Source of the DNA: Nostoc foliaceum FACHB-393
Lineage (GTDB): Bacteria > Cyanobacteriota > Cyanobacteriia > Cyanobacteriales > Nostocaceae
DNA length: 64,000 nt
NCBI RefSeq assembly: GCF_014698505.1
Contig: NZ_JACJTD010000003.1
Location: 124,001 to 188,000 of the forward strand
Direction: 5' to 3'
Positions 28,414 through 34,855 of the stretch are shown in pieces. The position numbers and the translations under genes were made by a program. The notes below the pieces were generated by a model. The model was not told where the DNA came from, did no database searches, and saw nothing but the letters and a program-made list of their open reading frames with translations. How positions within the stretch are numbered: position 1 is the first letter of the stretch; each line of letters begins with the position of its first letter.

Positions 28414-30462
28414 TTATGGTTTGCTTTCATCAGAAAATTGGGGCAGAGTCAAGGTGAAGCAAATTTCGCTTTGTTGAGAATCCGATATTTGAAGACTCTC
28501 AACTGCGATCGCTCCATTCAGATGCTGCACTAAAGACTTGACTAGAGCAAGTCCCAAGCCAGTCCCTGGAGTCCAGCGCCCTTTTCCGCGACGGAACTTG
28601 TCAAAGATGTAAGTCGCTTCTTCTTGAGAGATGGCACGTCCTGTATTCGTCACCTTTATGATAACTTGATCAATTTGTTGATCAACTCTGTGAGCAGCTT
28701 CCAAGTGGACGATGGTATCATGCTCTGAGTATTTACAGGCATTAGTTAACAGTTCTTGGAGAATGCGGTCAAAACTCTCTAGTTCAGTTTGCAGTTTTAG
28801 CGACTCCTGTGGTAAATCTACAGAAATCTTTAATCCCTTCTCGGCGAGTTTTTTCTCGAAGGATGCTGCTATATCCTGGATTCTAGTATTTAAATCTATA
28901 GATTCTAATTGTGGGGCTTCGTGAGGCGACTCTAGTTTCTGGAGTGTCAACAAGTCATTAATCAAGTTAATTTCCTTTGTACATTCCTGCTCTAGGATAT
29001 CTATGTATCTAGCCTGACGCTCTGGTGCTATTCCTGGCAAACGTAAGTTCCGAATTGACATTAACATGTTTGTCAAAGGATAGCGCAAGCGATCGCTCAT
29101 ATTACTCAAAAATTCATCTTTGAGTTCATTGAGTTTCCGTAGCTGCTCAACATACTGCCGGGTTCTTTCATGCAATTTTGCCTGGAGTTCCAGACTGCTC
29201 TGGAGTTTCGCTGTCCGCTCATCTACCAAAGTTTGGACTTGGCGTAATGTCTGTGACTGAATTATGGCGTTACTTACTTGAGCACAAACCATTTCCACAA
29301 GATTTATTTCTGCTGCTTGCCAATTGCGAGTGACAGCTTGCTGTAGCACCAAGAATCCTAAGATTTTACCTTGACTCTCTAATGGCACTAATAATACCGC
29401 AGGCAATTCCTCTACTGCAAATAATGGAGCAGCTGACGAGGTATCATTTTGATCTTTATAGTCATCGAAGATTACTGGTTTTCCAGTATCCATGAAGGCA
29501 CGCTGACATAAACCACATTCCGAAAGCAAGAAAGACTGATCTAAGCTATCTGGTTTAGTAGTGTGGGAAATCTGTATTGCCTTAGTCCATTCACCGCTTA
29601 CTCTAGCTTTCGCTTTAGGAATTTGCTTTTTGGCTTGAGTCCTAAAGAGTGGATCTGTATATTTTAGTAGTATAAGCAAACCCCGATCTGCCTGTAGAGA
29701 TTCAGCAGTAGAGGCTATAACTAACTGGAGCATTTGATTAAGCTCCAAATTACTGCGACTCAGTATAGTTAATTGCTTGATCAAGCTTTGATACTGATTG
29801 TTCTTTTGCAGATACTGTTGTTGATGAGTAATTAGTTGAGCTTGTGCTAGGCGAGAAAAAGCGATCGCACAAGCCGACTCCACATCTTTGAGCAGTTGTT
29901 TTTCTGATTCACTCCAATCATAGGGTTGGAATTTAATCAGATTAATCACCCCATTATTATTGCCAGCAAATCGGGTGGGAATTGCCAAAACGGCTTTTAT
30001 CGGTAGTGGCAAATACTGACAGCCAATTACCAGACTATTTTGAATGATGGAAATATCTTCAATAGTTAATGGTTCAGCAGCACATTGCAACACTGGTGAG
30101 TGCATAAGCAACTGTTCCATTGAAAACATCTCTTCTGGATGTGGCAACCCTAGATACTCATCAGCACACCAATTAGTAGTAGTCGCTTCGTCGGATGTCT
30201 CACCCGTTACTGAAACCAAGCAGCAACAATCTACTTGAAAGACAACTCCTAGCAATTGGGCAATATCTTGCAGCATCAATGCCGTCGCCGAGCTATTGGC
30301 AATGATTTGGTTAATTTTTTGTACCAACTGGTGGGCAGTTTCTTCCTGATGCTGCATCAGCTTACCTTGGTAAGGTTGTAGTCGATCTATGTCATCTACG
30401 TACTGTGGCGACGACCATAAAGGCTTTTTCATTCTTGGCACGCCCTTGGATAATAACCCCAT
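28414..30462 (-). CDS. GAF-domain histidine-kinase-like protein with Asp at the H-box
   Basis: About 682 residues from ATG 30462 (TTG 30477 and ATG 30432 are alternatives). Two GAF-type sensory domains (about 35-205 and 230-400) and a coiled-coil precede the HisKA-like region, then the ATPase domain: N box ELLTNACKYS, G1 VTNTGRAIS, F box FDKFRR, G2 GTGLGLALVKSLV. In the H-box, the usual MSHELRTPL reads MSDRLRYPL, so the phospho-acceptor His is Asp; codons AGC GAT CGC there form a HIP1-like octamer. Autophosphorylation is doubtful. First gene of a pair with the SRPBCC gene. Confidence 0.85.
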   Translation of the reverse strand: MGLLSKGVPRMKKPLWSSPQYVDDIDRLQPYQGKLMQHQEETAHQLVQKINQIIANSSATALMLQDIAQLLGVVFQVDCCCLVSVTGETSDEATTTNWCADEYLGLPHPEEMFSMEQLLMHSPVLQCAAEPLTIEDISIIQNSLVIGCQYLPLPIKAVLAIPTRFAGNNNGVINLIKFQPYDWSESEKQLLKDVESACAIAFSRLAQAQLITHQQQYLQKNNQYQSLIKQLTILSRSNLELNQMLQLVIASTAESLQADRGLLILLKYTDPLFRTQAKKQIPKAKARVSGEWTKAIQISHTTKPDSLDQSFLLSECGLCQRAFMDTGKPVIFDDYKDQNDTSSAAPLFAVEELPAVLLVPLESQGKILGFLVLQQAVTRNWQAAEINLVEMVCAQVSNAIIQSQTLRQVQTLVDERTAKLQSSLELQAKLHERTRQYVEQLRKLNELKDEFLSNMSDRLRYPLTNMLMSIRNLRLPGIAPERQARYIDILEQECTKEINLINDLLTLQKLESPHEAPQLESIDLNTRIQDIAASFEKKLAEKGLKISVDLPQESLKLQTELESFDRILQELLTNACKYSEHDTIVHLEAAHRVDQQIDQVIIKVTNTGRAISQEEATYIFDKFRRGKGRWTPGTGLGLALVKSLVQHLNGAIAVESLQISDSQQSEICFTLTLPQFSDESKP

Positions 30463-30477
30463 TGTTTTTGCACCCAA

Positions 30478-30893
30478 CCTCTTGGCATATTATTCCCCGT
30501 TAGTTGTGTTGCTACACCTTGATAATTGACAATTTTTTTATGAATACTTTCTCTCACCTGTTATAGCCCTTTTCTATAGCAGATGGCCAAGTTCCCGCTA
30601 TTTAAGCAAATTGCTACATAGGTAATGAGATACTTAGGATATTCTAAAATGCCCCAGCCTGATTATTTGTGGCTGCTTTATCTTCTTTATATTGAGATAA
30701 TTAATTAACTTTGACTTAGAATATCCTGTCTGTAAGTATACATAAACCGTAATTTCTCTGGAATCTAAGCAAAATCCCCCAACCATAACCGTAATAACAC
30801 TGAATCTATTTTAAAATTTTTGTAAGATTTTGCTTTTAATTTAGTTCTTAACAATAGGTTTTACTTATTGAGAGGAAATAAAGCTAAATTCTG
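30478..30893. other. AT-rich intergenic region, no gene seen
   Basis: Should contain the promoter of the kinase-like gene on the minus strand. No repeat, RNA gene or ORF that I can support. Confidence 0.35.
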
Positions 30894-30934
30894 AATGCAG
30901 CCCAATTATTTAGTAAAAATAACTGAGCTGCATT
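30894..30934 (-). terminator. Hairpin after the ribbon-helix-helix-like gene
   Basis: AATGCAGC (30894-30901) pairs with GCTGCATT (30927-30934), with ATTATTT/AAAATAA inside. It begins 15 bases after the stop codon on the minus strand. Confidence 0.5.
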
Positions 30935-30948
30935 GCCTGAATATAAGA

Positions 30949-31287
30949 CTATCCAGCGAGACTCTCGACACTCAGAGGAACCATATCGCCATTCCTCGTC
31001 AATCCTAACAACATCGCTTCTTGGGGTTGAATTAGTTGACCTGTGAGTACACAGCGTTCTTCTTGCTGAGCTGTGGCAGCAATACTAGCTCGAATGTCGG
31101 TTCGCGAAAATCTAGGCTTCCATTCACCTGATTTTTGCTGGACATAATTCCAAAGGATATCTCGGATCAAAGCTTGATATCCTTGATTGCCAGCTATTTC
31201 TTTAAGCTTATCTTTGAGTTCCCGCTCTAGGCGGATGCTGGTGACTTCCATATCGGTAGTTGGGGTGCGAGCGATCGTATGCATCAC
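30949..31287 (-). CDS. Ribbon-helix-helix-like regulatory protein
   Basis: 112 residues. TTDMEVTSIRLERELKDKLKEIAGNQGYQALIRDILWNYVQQ (about residues 10-50) has the beta-strand plus two-helix pattern of CopG/MetJ-type DNA-binding proteins. The second half, CVLTGQLIQPQEAMLLGLTRNGDMVPLS, resembles nothing I know. Start GTG 31287 or ATG 31284, with AAGGAG just upstream. It is divergent from the RNA leader and HNH nuclease gene, so control of that promoter is the natural guess. Confidence 0.65.
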   Translation of the reverse strand: MMHTIARTPTTDMEVTSIRLERELKDKLKEIAGNQGYQALIRDILWNYVQQKSGEWKPRFSRTDIRASIAATAQQEERCVLTGQLIQPQEAMLLGLTRNGDMVPLSVESLAG

Positions 31288-31305
31288 TATTTCTCCTTAA
31301 AGGTA

Positions 31306-31334
31306 TAGACAAGATAGTAATACAAGTGTAGTAT
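31306..31334 (+). promoter_or_regulatory. Candidate promoter of the RNA leader / HNH gene
   Basis: TAGACA (31306-31311), 17 bases, TAGTAT (31329-31334). The tRNA array promoter has the same layout with the same -10 box and TGTAGTAT around it. TAGTA also occurs at 31315-31319. Confidence 0.45.
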
Positions 31335-31340
31335 GTTTAA

Positions 31341-31673
31341 AGCAATCTTCAATAGGTGAAATTTTCTGTGAAATCCATTTACCCCATCTCTACTTCAAAT
31401 TTGTGCGCTACCAATTGCCGAGCCGGTTGGGAATCAGCTGCTATGGAAGTGGAGTATTTATGTATGGGCGATGGTAGCCGAAATCATGGGCAAATCACAG
31501 AGGGTAATTATGATTTTAGACATCTCAGCATTAGTGTGCTGATTGCAAAACCAGAACTAGATCAACAAAGCGGGGGGTACAGGCAAAGGAATACTGTACC
31601 GATATAAGACCAGAAAGTTTTCCGGTCAATTCTAACCCCCGCTTCACCAAAAACTTGAAGCGGGGGTTTTTTT
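31341..31673 (+). ncRNA. Candidate structured RNA leader upstream of the HNH nuclease
   Basis: About 330 nt from the predicted start to a U-run, with no believable protein. Pairings visible by eye: GCTACC near 31410 with GGTAGC near 31472; TCAGCA/TGCTGA around 31530-31547; GGTACAG (31576-31582) with CTGTACC (31594-31600); GACC (31608-31611) with GGTC (31624-31627). AAGCGGGGG (31568-31576) can pair with CCCCCGCTT (31636-31644), closing a three-way junction. The latter segment is also the 5' arm of the terminator, so two exclusive folds exist. It may be a riboswitch-like attenuator or a separate ncRNA. Family not recognised. Confidence 0.55.
31636..31673 (+). terminator. Strong intrinsic terminator directly before the HNH gene
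   Basis: CCCCCGCTTC and GAAGCGGGGG form a perfect 10-bp stem, 11-base loop, followed by seven T. It ends only 15 bases before the HNH start codon, with AAGGAG in between, so it controls or separates expression of that gene. Confidence 0.85.
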
Positions 31674-31688
31674 ATAAGGAGTGAAGCT

Positions 31689-32228
31689 GTGACGATATCT
31701 TCCATGCGCGGCGCGAACGCAATGCAAGTGTTAGAGCAATCTGTGGTGGTGTTTTCTCAAAATTACTTGCCACTGTGTCGGATCAATATCAAGCGGGCGA
31801 TTGTGCTGTTAGTAACAGACAAAGCTCAACCGCTGGATTTTACCACAGAAGGCGGATGGCGAGTTCACTCACCCAGTTTGGTAATTGATGTGCCAAAACA
31901 CATTCGCTTAACAGTTACTTCTAATGAGCGGATGTGGAAAGTTCCGCCAGTCAATCGACGGGAAGTGTTACGACGAGACCATCACAGTTGCCAATATTGC
32001 GGTAGCGGCAAACATCTAACGCTAGATCATGTGATGCCGCGATCAAGAGGCGGTTCTCACACTTGGGATAACGTAGTCACAGCTTGTGAGAAATGTAACT
32101 CCCGTAAAAGTGACCGCACCTTGTTTGAAGTTGGTATGCAACTGCGTACCAAACCAAAAGCACCAATCCACCCCGCGATTGCTTTTGCTGAACAGTTTTG
32201 GATAGATATGCAAGGAAGCCTGGAATAA
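31689..32228 (+). CDS. Small HNH endonuclease (PLMP-like N-terminus plus HNH)
   Basis: 179 residues, GTG start with AAGGAG seven bases upstream (31676-31681); ATGs at 31704 and 31722 are alternatives. About residues 14-45, VVVFSQNYLPLCRINIKRAIVLLVTDKA, have the V..PL...RA..LL...KA pattern of the PLMP-type region of OMEGA nucleases and related stand-alone HNH proteins. About residues 90-140 are the nuclease: CQYC, LDHVMPRSRGG, WDNVVTACEKCNSRKS, with two zinc CxxC pairs and the H, N and N of the HNH site. There is no RuvC part. A partner gene follows 16 bases downstream and a tRNA array 1.4 kb on. Confidence 0.85.
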   Translation: MTISSMRGANAMQVLEQSVVVFSQNYLPLCRINIKRAIVLLVTDKAQPLDFTTEGGWRVHSPSLVIDVPKHIRLTVTSNERMWKVPPVNRREVLRRDHHSCQYCGSGKHLTLDHVMPRSRGGSHTWDNVVTACEKCNSRKSDRTLFEVGMQLRTKPKAPIHPAIAFAEQFWIDMQGSLE

Positions 32229-32244
32229 CAGGAGAGCATAAGGA

Positions 32245-32637
32245 ATGCTGAAATTAACTTACACTGAAAGCAGCTTTTATTTGGAATGTCTCACTCTGTC
32301 GCTAGAAGAATGGGTAGCACAGCGAGTGATTTTAGCCCTGCGAGTTGGGCAAAGTTTATGCATTGAACCCAGTACCGCTTCCTTTTTGCTTCCTGCTGAT
32401 TTGCCAGGGGTAGAAGTGCTTAAGGCTGAGGTAAAAAGAGATGACAGAGGAATCATTGCCCTTTGTGCCTGCGATGCCGAATATATGGAAGTCACCCTGC
32501 GGGGTTCTTGGCTATTAGATAGTTCTAAGGATGCTGTAGGTGTGTTTTTCACCACTATGAGCGATCGCGCTGAGTTCTTTTTGCACAAACTTTGGCAAGA
32601 AGCTCAAGAGAGCAGTGCTTCTGTATTGAGCGAATAA
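32245..32637 (+). CDS. Hypothetical protein downstream of the HNH gene
   Basis: 130 residues, ATG with AGGAGA eight bases upstream, 16 bases after the HNH stop, so an operon. It is acidic and soluble: LSLEEWVAQRVILALRVGQSLCIEP, LPGVEVLKAEVKRDDRGIIALCA, SDRAEFFLHKLWQEAQESS. I do not recognise the family. Context suggests a job together with the nuclease or the leader RNA, which is inference. Confidence 0.65.
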   Translation: MLKLTYTESSFYLECLTLSLEEWVAQRVILALRVGQSLCIEPSTASFLLPADLPGVEVLKAEVKRDDRGIIALCACDAEYMEVTLRGSWLLDSSKDAVGVFFTTMSDRAEFFLHKLWQEAQESSASVLSE

Positions 32638-33203
32638 ACGAAATAGTCGGGTGAGTAGAATTGCTCACCCTTTATTGTCTCATTTTTAAGAGTTTGGGAA
32701 TTGTCACAAATCGGTAGCATTTGAGTTTGCTGATGATTTGTGGCAAAACTTTTCCTACCCAAAGAAATGTCGCATTAACATCATTTGGCTTCAGGATATC
32801 TAGCATTTACTAAGATTGTCTTTGGGTAGGGGCCATCATTAATACAACCATTTTTCCTTGAAATTTAGCTGGGGCTGTAAAGGTAGGGTTTACGACTGGC
32901 GAATTAATTTGCCCTTTTGCTGGATGATTTTGAACTTGTGCATGTGCAGTATAGATTTTGCTTATTGGCTAGTTCAACCCAATTGTGGGGAAGTGTCTGG
33001 AGCAATACTACAAGCTGTAATCATAGTGGCGATCGCGACAAAACTAATTATCTGTTGTCGCTTGAGGGAGTTGTCTGTCACGTCAGGCTTTTAAATATTC
33101 ACCCAAGCATAACTGTAGTTTTACTTTTCAGAGTGGTTAATTAAGTTCAAACCTAAGTACAGCAACTTTTTTAGACAATTTCAAAAAAATTTTCTGAAAC
33201 CCC
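32638..33203. other. Intergenic region before the tRNA array promoter
   Basis: No gene is supported; two overlapping short ORFs near 32.9-33.1 kb have Cys/Trp-rich, protein-unlike compositions and no ribosome site. One HIP1-like site near 33030. Confidence 0.4.
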
Positions 33204-33241
33204 TTGACACCTCTTGTAGTTTTTTGTAGTATAAATGTAGT
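33204..33241 (+). promoter_or_regulatory. Candidate promoter of the tRNA array with TGTAGT repeats
   Basis: TTGACA (33204-33209), 17 bases, TAGTAT (33227-33232). TGTAGT occurs three times at 33215, 33225 and 33236, one helical turn apart, so a protein could bind along one face. The nearest strong promoter upstream of the array. Confidence 0.55.
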
Positions 33242-33337
33242 AAAACGGAAAACAAGCTTCCCAAGAGTCAAAGTTATGTTCTACATAAAACTAAAGGACA
33301 GGCGTTGAAATAAACCAGAGTCCCCAATCAAAAAAGC

Positions 33338-33371
33338 TGCTTTTACTTGTAAATCATCGGCAGTAAAAGCA
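33338..33371 (+). other. Hairpin in the tRNA array leader
   Basis: TGCTTTTACT and AGTAAAAGCA form a perfect 10-bp stem, 14-base loop, in the roughly 340-nt leader between promoter and first tRNA. No U-run follows, so it is not a terminator. Role unknown. Confidence 0.45.
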
Positions 33372-33587
33372 ATAAACGAAAAAATTTCTAAGTTTGCAAT
33401 CATCAAAACCATTGAATACATCCGTAATAAATAACAGGCTTGCTACCTAGAGTTTCGGTTGTTTTCCTAACAGTTTCTAAAAGTAAAAAGTAGATTTTCT
33501 GAACCTTGAAAACTAAATAAGAAATGGGCAAGTTCACCAAAATTCTGTGTCTAAAAACCTAAAAGTTTAAGCACAGATTCAAAAAAT

Positions 33588-33680
33588 CGGGGTGTAGCTC
33601 AATTGGCTAGAGCGTTCCGTTGTCTGCGGAAATGTTGCGGGTACCCTGCGGGAAGCAAGCTACAAATCCCGTCACCCTGG
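33588..33680 (+). tRNA. tRNA-Asp (GUC), T loop interrupted
   Basis: 93 nt. The acceptor CGGGGTG pairs with CACCCTG (one G-U), discriminator G; anticodon stem TTCCG/CGGAA, loop TTGTCTG gives GUC. T stem GCGGG/CCCGT is kept, but its loop (33642-33667) is 26 nt instead of 7, holding a CCC-TGC-GGG hairpin insert. First gene of the array. Without removal of the insert it should not be a normal tRNA. Confidence 0.8.
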
Positions 33681-33684
33681 TTGT

Positions 33685-33758
33685 AGTCCTGTAGGCGAAT
33701 AGTTTAAGCCGTCAGCCTCTCAAGCTGAAGATTGCGAGTGCGAATCTCGTCAGGACTC
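33685..33758 (+). tRNA. tRNA-Glu (CUC)
   Basis: 74 nt. Acceptor AGTCCTG/CAGGACT perfect; anticodon stem TCAGC/GCTGA, loop CTCTCAA gives CUC; T arm GCGAG TGCGAAT CTCGT. The D stem is only 3 bp, and starting with A and having C as discriminator are unusual. The CUC anticodon duplicates reading already done by UUC. Confidence 0.75.
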
Positions 33759-33764
33759 CCAAAT

Positions 33765-33837
33765 GGCTGAGTAGCCAAGTGGTCGAAGGCGTCGGTCTGC
33801 AAAACCGATATCGTGAGTTCAAATCTCACCTCAGCCT
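33765..33837 (+). tRNA. tRNA-Cys (GCA)
   Basis: 73 nt, all stems intact: acceptor GGCTGAG/CTCAGCC, anticodon stem TCGGT/ACCGA with loop CTGCAAA, T arm GTGAG TTCAAAT CTCAC. Discriminator T, as expected for tRNA-Cys. One of the cleanest members of the array. Confidence 0.9.
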
Positions 33838-33839
33838 CT

Positions 33840-33914
33840 GGTGCGATCGCAGCGTAGCTTAACCAGCAAAGCCCCGGCTGGTATATGCGGGTGCAAATCC
33901 CGCAGCTGCCACCA
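33840..33914 (+). tRNA. Degenerate tRNA-like gene, perhaps Thr (GGU)
   Basis: The T arm GCGGG TGCAAAT CCCGC is good, and a D arm GCTT/AAGC can form. The acceptor pairs as GGT..GCAGC with GCTGC.ACC only if a HIP1 octamer (GCGATCGC at 33843-33850) is treated as an intrusion. The anticodon arm appears truncated; a CTGGTAT loop would give GGU. Probably a tRNA pseudogene. Confidence 0.4.
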
Positions 33915-33917
33915 AAT

Positions 33918-33989
33918 GCAGGGATAGTGTAACGGCAACACCTCGTGACTCCAAATCCGATGTTCTAGGTTCAAATCCTAGTCCCTGTG
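33918..33989 (+). tRNA. tRNA-Trp (CCA), bulged anticodon stem
   Basis: 72 nt. Acceptor GCAGGGA/TCCCTGT (one G-U), discriminator G as in tRNA-Trp; D stem GTGT/ACAC; T arm CTAGG TTCAAAT CCTAG. Loop CTCCAAA gives CCA. The anticodon stem pairs only if one extra T in TCG(T)GA is bulged, so function is doubtful. Confidence 0.7.
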
Positions 33990-34044
33990 TCAGACAATTT
34001 TGGATTAAATTTTTTAATCCAAAATCTACAACTCGGTCAATTAT

Positions 34045-34116
34045 GCCCTCGTGGACGAATGGTTAAGTCAGTGTTCTTTCAAAGCACAGATACGAGTTCA
34101 ATTCTTGTCGAGGGAA
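34045..34116 (+). tRNA. tRNA-Glu (UUC), array copy
   Basis: 72 nt. Acceptor GCCCTCG/CGAGGGA has a G-A mismatch at the first pair; anticodon stem GTGTT/AGCAC, loop CTTTCAA gives UUC; T arm ACGAG TTCAATT CTTGT. Clearly different from the intact tRNA-Glu at 27634. Confidence 0.75.
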
Positions 34117-34123
34117 TAATTAT

Positions 34124-34255
34124 GGGTCGGTGGCCGAGTCTGGCTGAAGGCGACAGTCTGTAAAACTGTTCTTTTTTGCACACAGGTACCCTTCCTTCTC
34201 TACGAAAGGCTGCGCCAACGGGACGCTCCGCGAATGGGAAGCACTGCTCGACCCA
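34124..34255 (+). tRNA. tRNA-Tyr (GUA), disrupted by an insertion
   Basis: Acceptor GGGTCGG/TCGACCC (one G-U), discriminator A; anticodon stem ACAGT/ACTGT, loop CTGTAAA gives GUA. From about 34186 to 34240 a GC-rich dispersed repeat (GGTACCC ... CTGCGCCAACGGGACG ... TGGGAAG) occupies the T arm, whose 5' strand and loop are lost. Probably non-functional as it stands. Confidence 0.7.
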
Positions 34256-34259
34256 CTAT

Positions 34260-34348
34260 GGAGAGGTGGCTGAGTGGCTGAAAGCATCCTCCTGCTAAGA
34301 GGAAGCGGGTTTTAATATCCGTCGCAGGTTCAAATCCTGTTCTCTCCG
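34260..34348 (+). tRNA. tRNA-Ser (GCU), array copy
   Basis: 89 nt with a long variable arm. Acceptor GGAGAGG/TCTCTCC, discriminator G; anticodon stem TCCTC/GAGGA, loop CTGCTAA gives GCU; T arm GCAGG TTCAAAT CCTGT. It looks intact. A second tRNA-Ser (GCU) lies at 39491. Confidence 0.88.
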
Positions 34349-34352
34349 TTTT

Positions 34353-34427
34353 GAGAGTGTGGTCTAACTGGATAACATCTCAGTCTACGAAACTGAAGAT
34401 TTGAGGGTTCGATTCCGACCTGGGGGC
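34353..34427 (+). tRNA. Degenerate tRNA-Arg (ACG)
   Basis: Anticodon stem TCAGT/ACTGA with loop CTACGAA gives ACG. The T arm GAGGG TTCGATT CCGAC has mismatches, and the 3' strand CTGGGGG has no partner at the 5' end, so no acceptor stem forms. End points are approximate. Confidence 0.55.
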
Positions 34428-34433
34428 TTTCGT

Positions 34434-34505
34434 TGCCTCATAGCTCAATGGTAGAGCAAGCGGCTGTTAACCGCGCGGTTGTAGGTTCGAGTCCTACTGA
34501 GGCAG
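34434..34505 (+). tRNA. tRNA-Asn (GUU)
   Basis: 72 nt. Acceptor TGCCTCA/TGAGGCA perfect, discriminator G, then an encoded CCA (34506-34508). Loop CTGTTAA gives GUU; anticodon stem AGCGG/CCGCG has one mismatch; T arm GTAGG TTCGAGT CCTAC. Near intact. Confidence 0.88.
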
Positions 34506-34513
34506 CCATTCAT

Positions 34514-34586
34514 TGCCAGGTGGACGAATTGGTAAGTCGCATTGCTCTGAACGATGAGGTTGCAGGTTCAATTCCTGTTACCAGCT
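34514..34586 (+). tRNA. Degenerate tRNA-Gln (CUG)
   Basis: Anticodon stem CATTG/CGATG (one G-U), loop CTCTGAA gives CUG; T arm GCAGG TTCAATT CCTGT is good. The two acceptor strands (TGCCAGG, TACCAGC) do not pair. Start is approximate. Confidence 0.6.
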
Positions 34587-34587
34587 T

Positions 34588-34662
34588 GATGCGGGTGTGA
34601 TGTAATCGCTAGCATCTGAGTACGCCATACTCAGTGTGTGGGTTCAATTCCGACCAGTATCC
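34588..34662 (+). tRNA. Degenerate tRNA-Gly (GCC)
   Basis: Acceptor GATGCGG/CAGTATC (one mismatch, one G-U); anticodon stem TGAGT/ACTCA, loop ACGCCAT gives GCC but has C instead of the near-universal U33. T stem GTGGG/CCGAC has one mismatch. Confidence 0.6.
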
Positions 34663-34671
34663 ACCAAATAT

Positions 34672-34745
34672 GGGGTCATAGCTCAAATGGCTAGAGCGCC
34701 TGCCTTGCAAGCAGGAGGTTATGGGTTCAAGTCCCATTGGTTCCA
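34672..34745 (+). tRNA. tRNA-Ala (UGC)
   Basis: 74 nt, intact. Acceptor GGGGTCA/TGGTTCC includes the G3-U70 wobble that defines alanine identity; discriminator A. Anticodon stem CCTGC/GCAGG, loop CTTGCAA gives UGC; T arm ATGGG TTCAAGT CCCAT. Confidence 0.92.
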
Positions 34746-34750
34746 CTGAT

Positions 34751-34848
34751 GGTGTCTGAAGCCAAGGTGGTCGAGGCGCTGGTTTGTGGAACCAGTCATA
34801 GCGGGTACCCTTCGGGAACGCTTACGCGAACAAGTCCCGTCAGGCACC
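34751..34848 (+). tRNA. tRNA-His (GUG), T loop interrupted
   Basis: 98 nt including the extra G-1 opposite discriminator C73, the histidine hallmark. Acceptor GTGTCTG/CAGGCAC; anticodon stem CTGGT/ACCAG, loop TTGTGGA gives GUG. T stem GCGGG/CCCGT is kept, but the loop (34806-34835) is 30 nt, with a CCC-TTC-GGG hairpin insert at the same position as in tRNA-Asp. Confidence 0.82.
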
Positions 34849-34855
34849 CTTGAAT

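Noticed and set aside
31400..31450. A reverse-strand tRNA D-arm look-alike (GGCAATTGGTAGCGCA)
   Set aside because: No anticodon arm or acceptor stem could be built around it.
31356..31607. 83-codon ORF in the HNH leader
   Set aside because: No ribosome site, odd composition, and it overlaps paired RNA segments.
31341..32228. A HEARO/IscB (OMEGA) locus proper
   Set aside because: The protein has no RuvC part or bridge helix and is under half the length; only the layout and the PLMP-like start are shared, so I call it IshB-like at most.
32858..33144. Two overlapping ORFs before the tRNA array
   Set aside because: Cys/Trp-rich, overlapping each other in different frames, no ribosome site.
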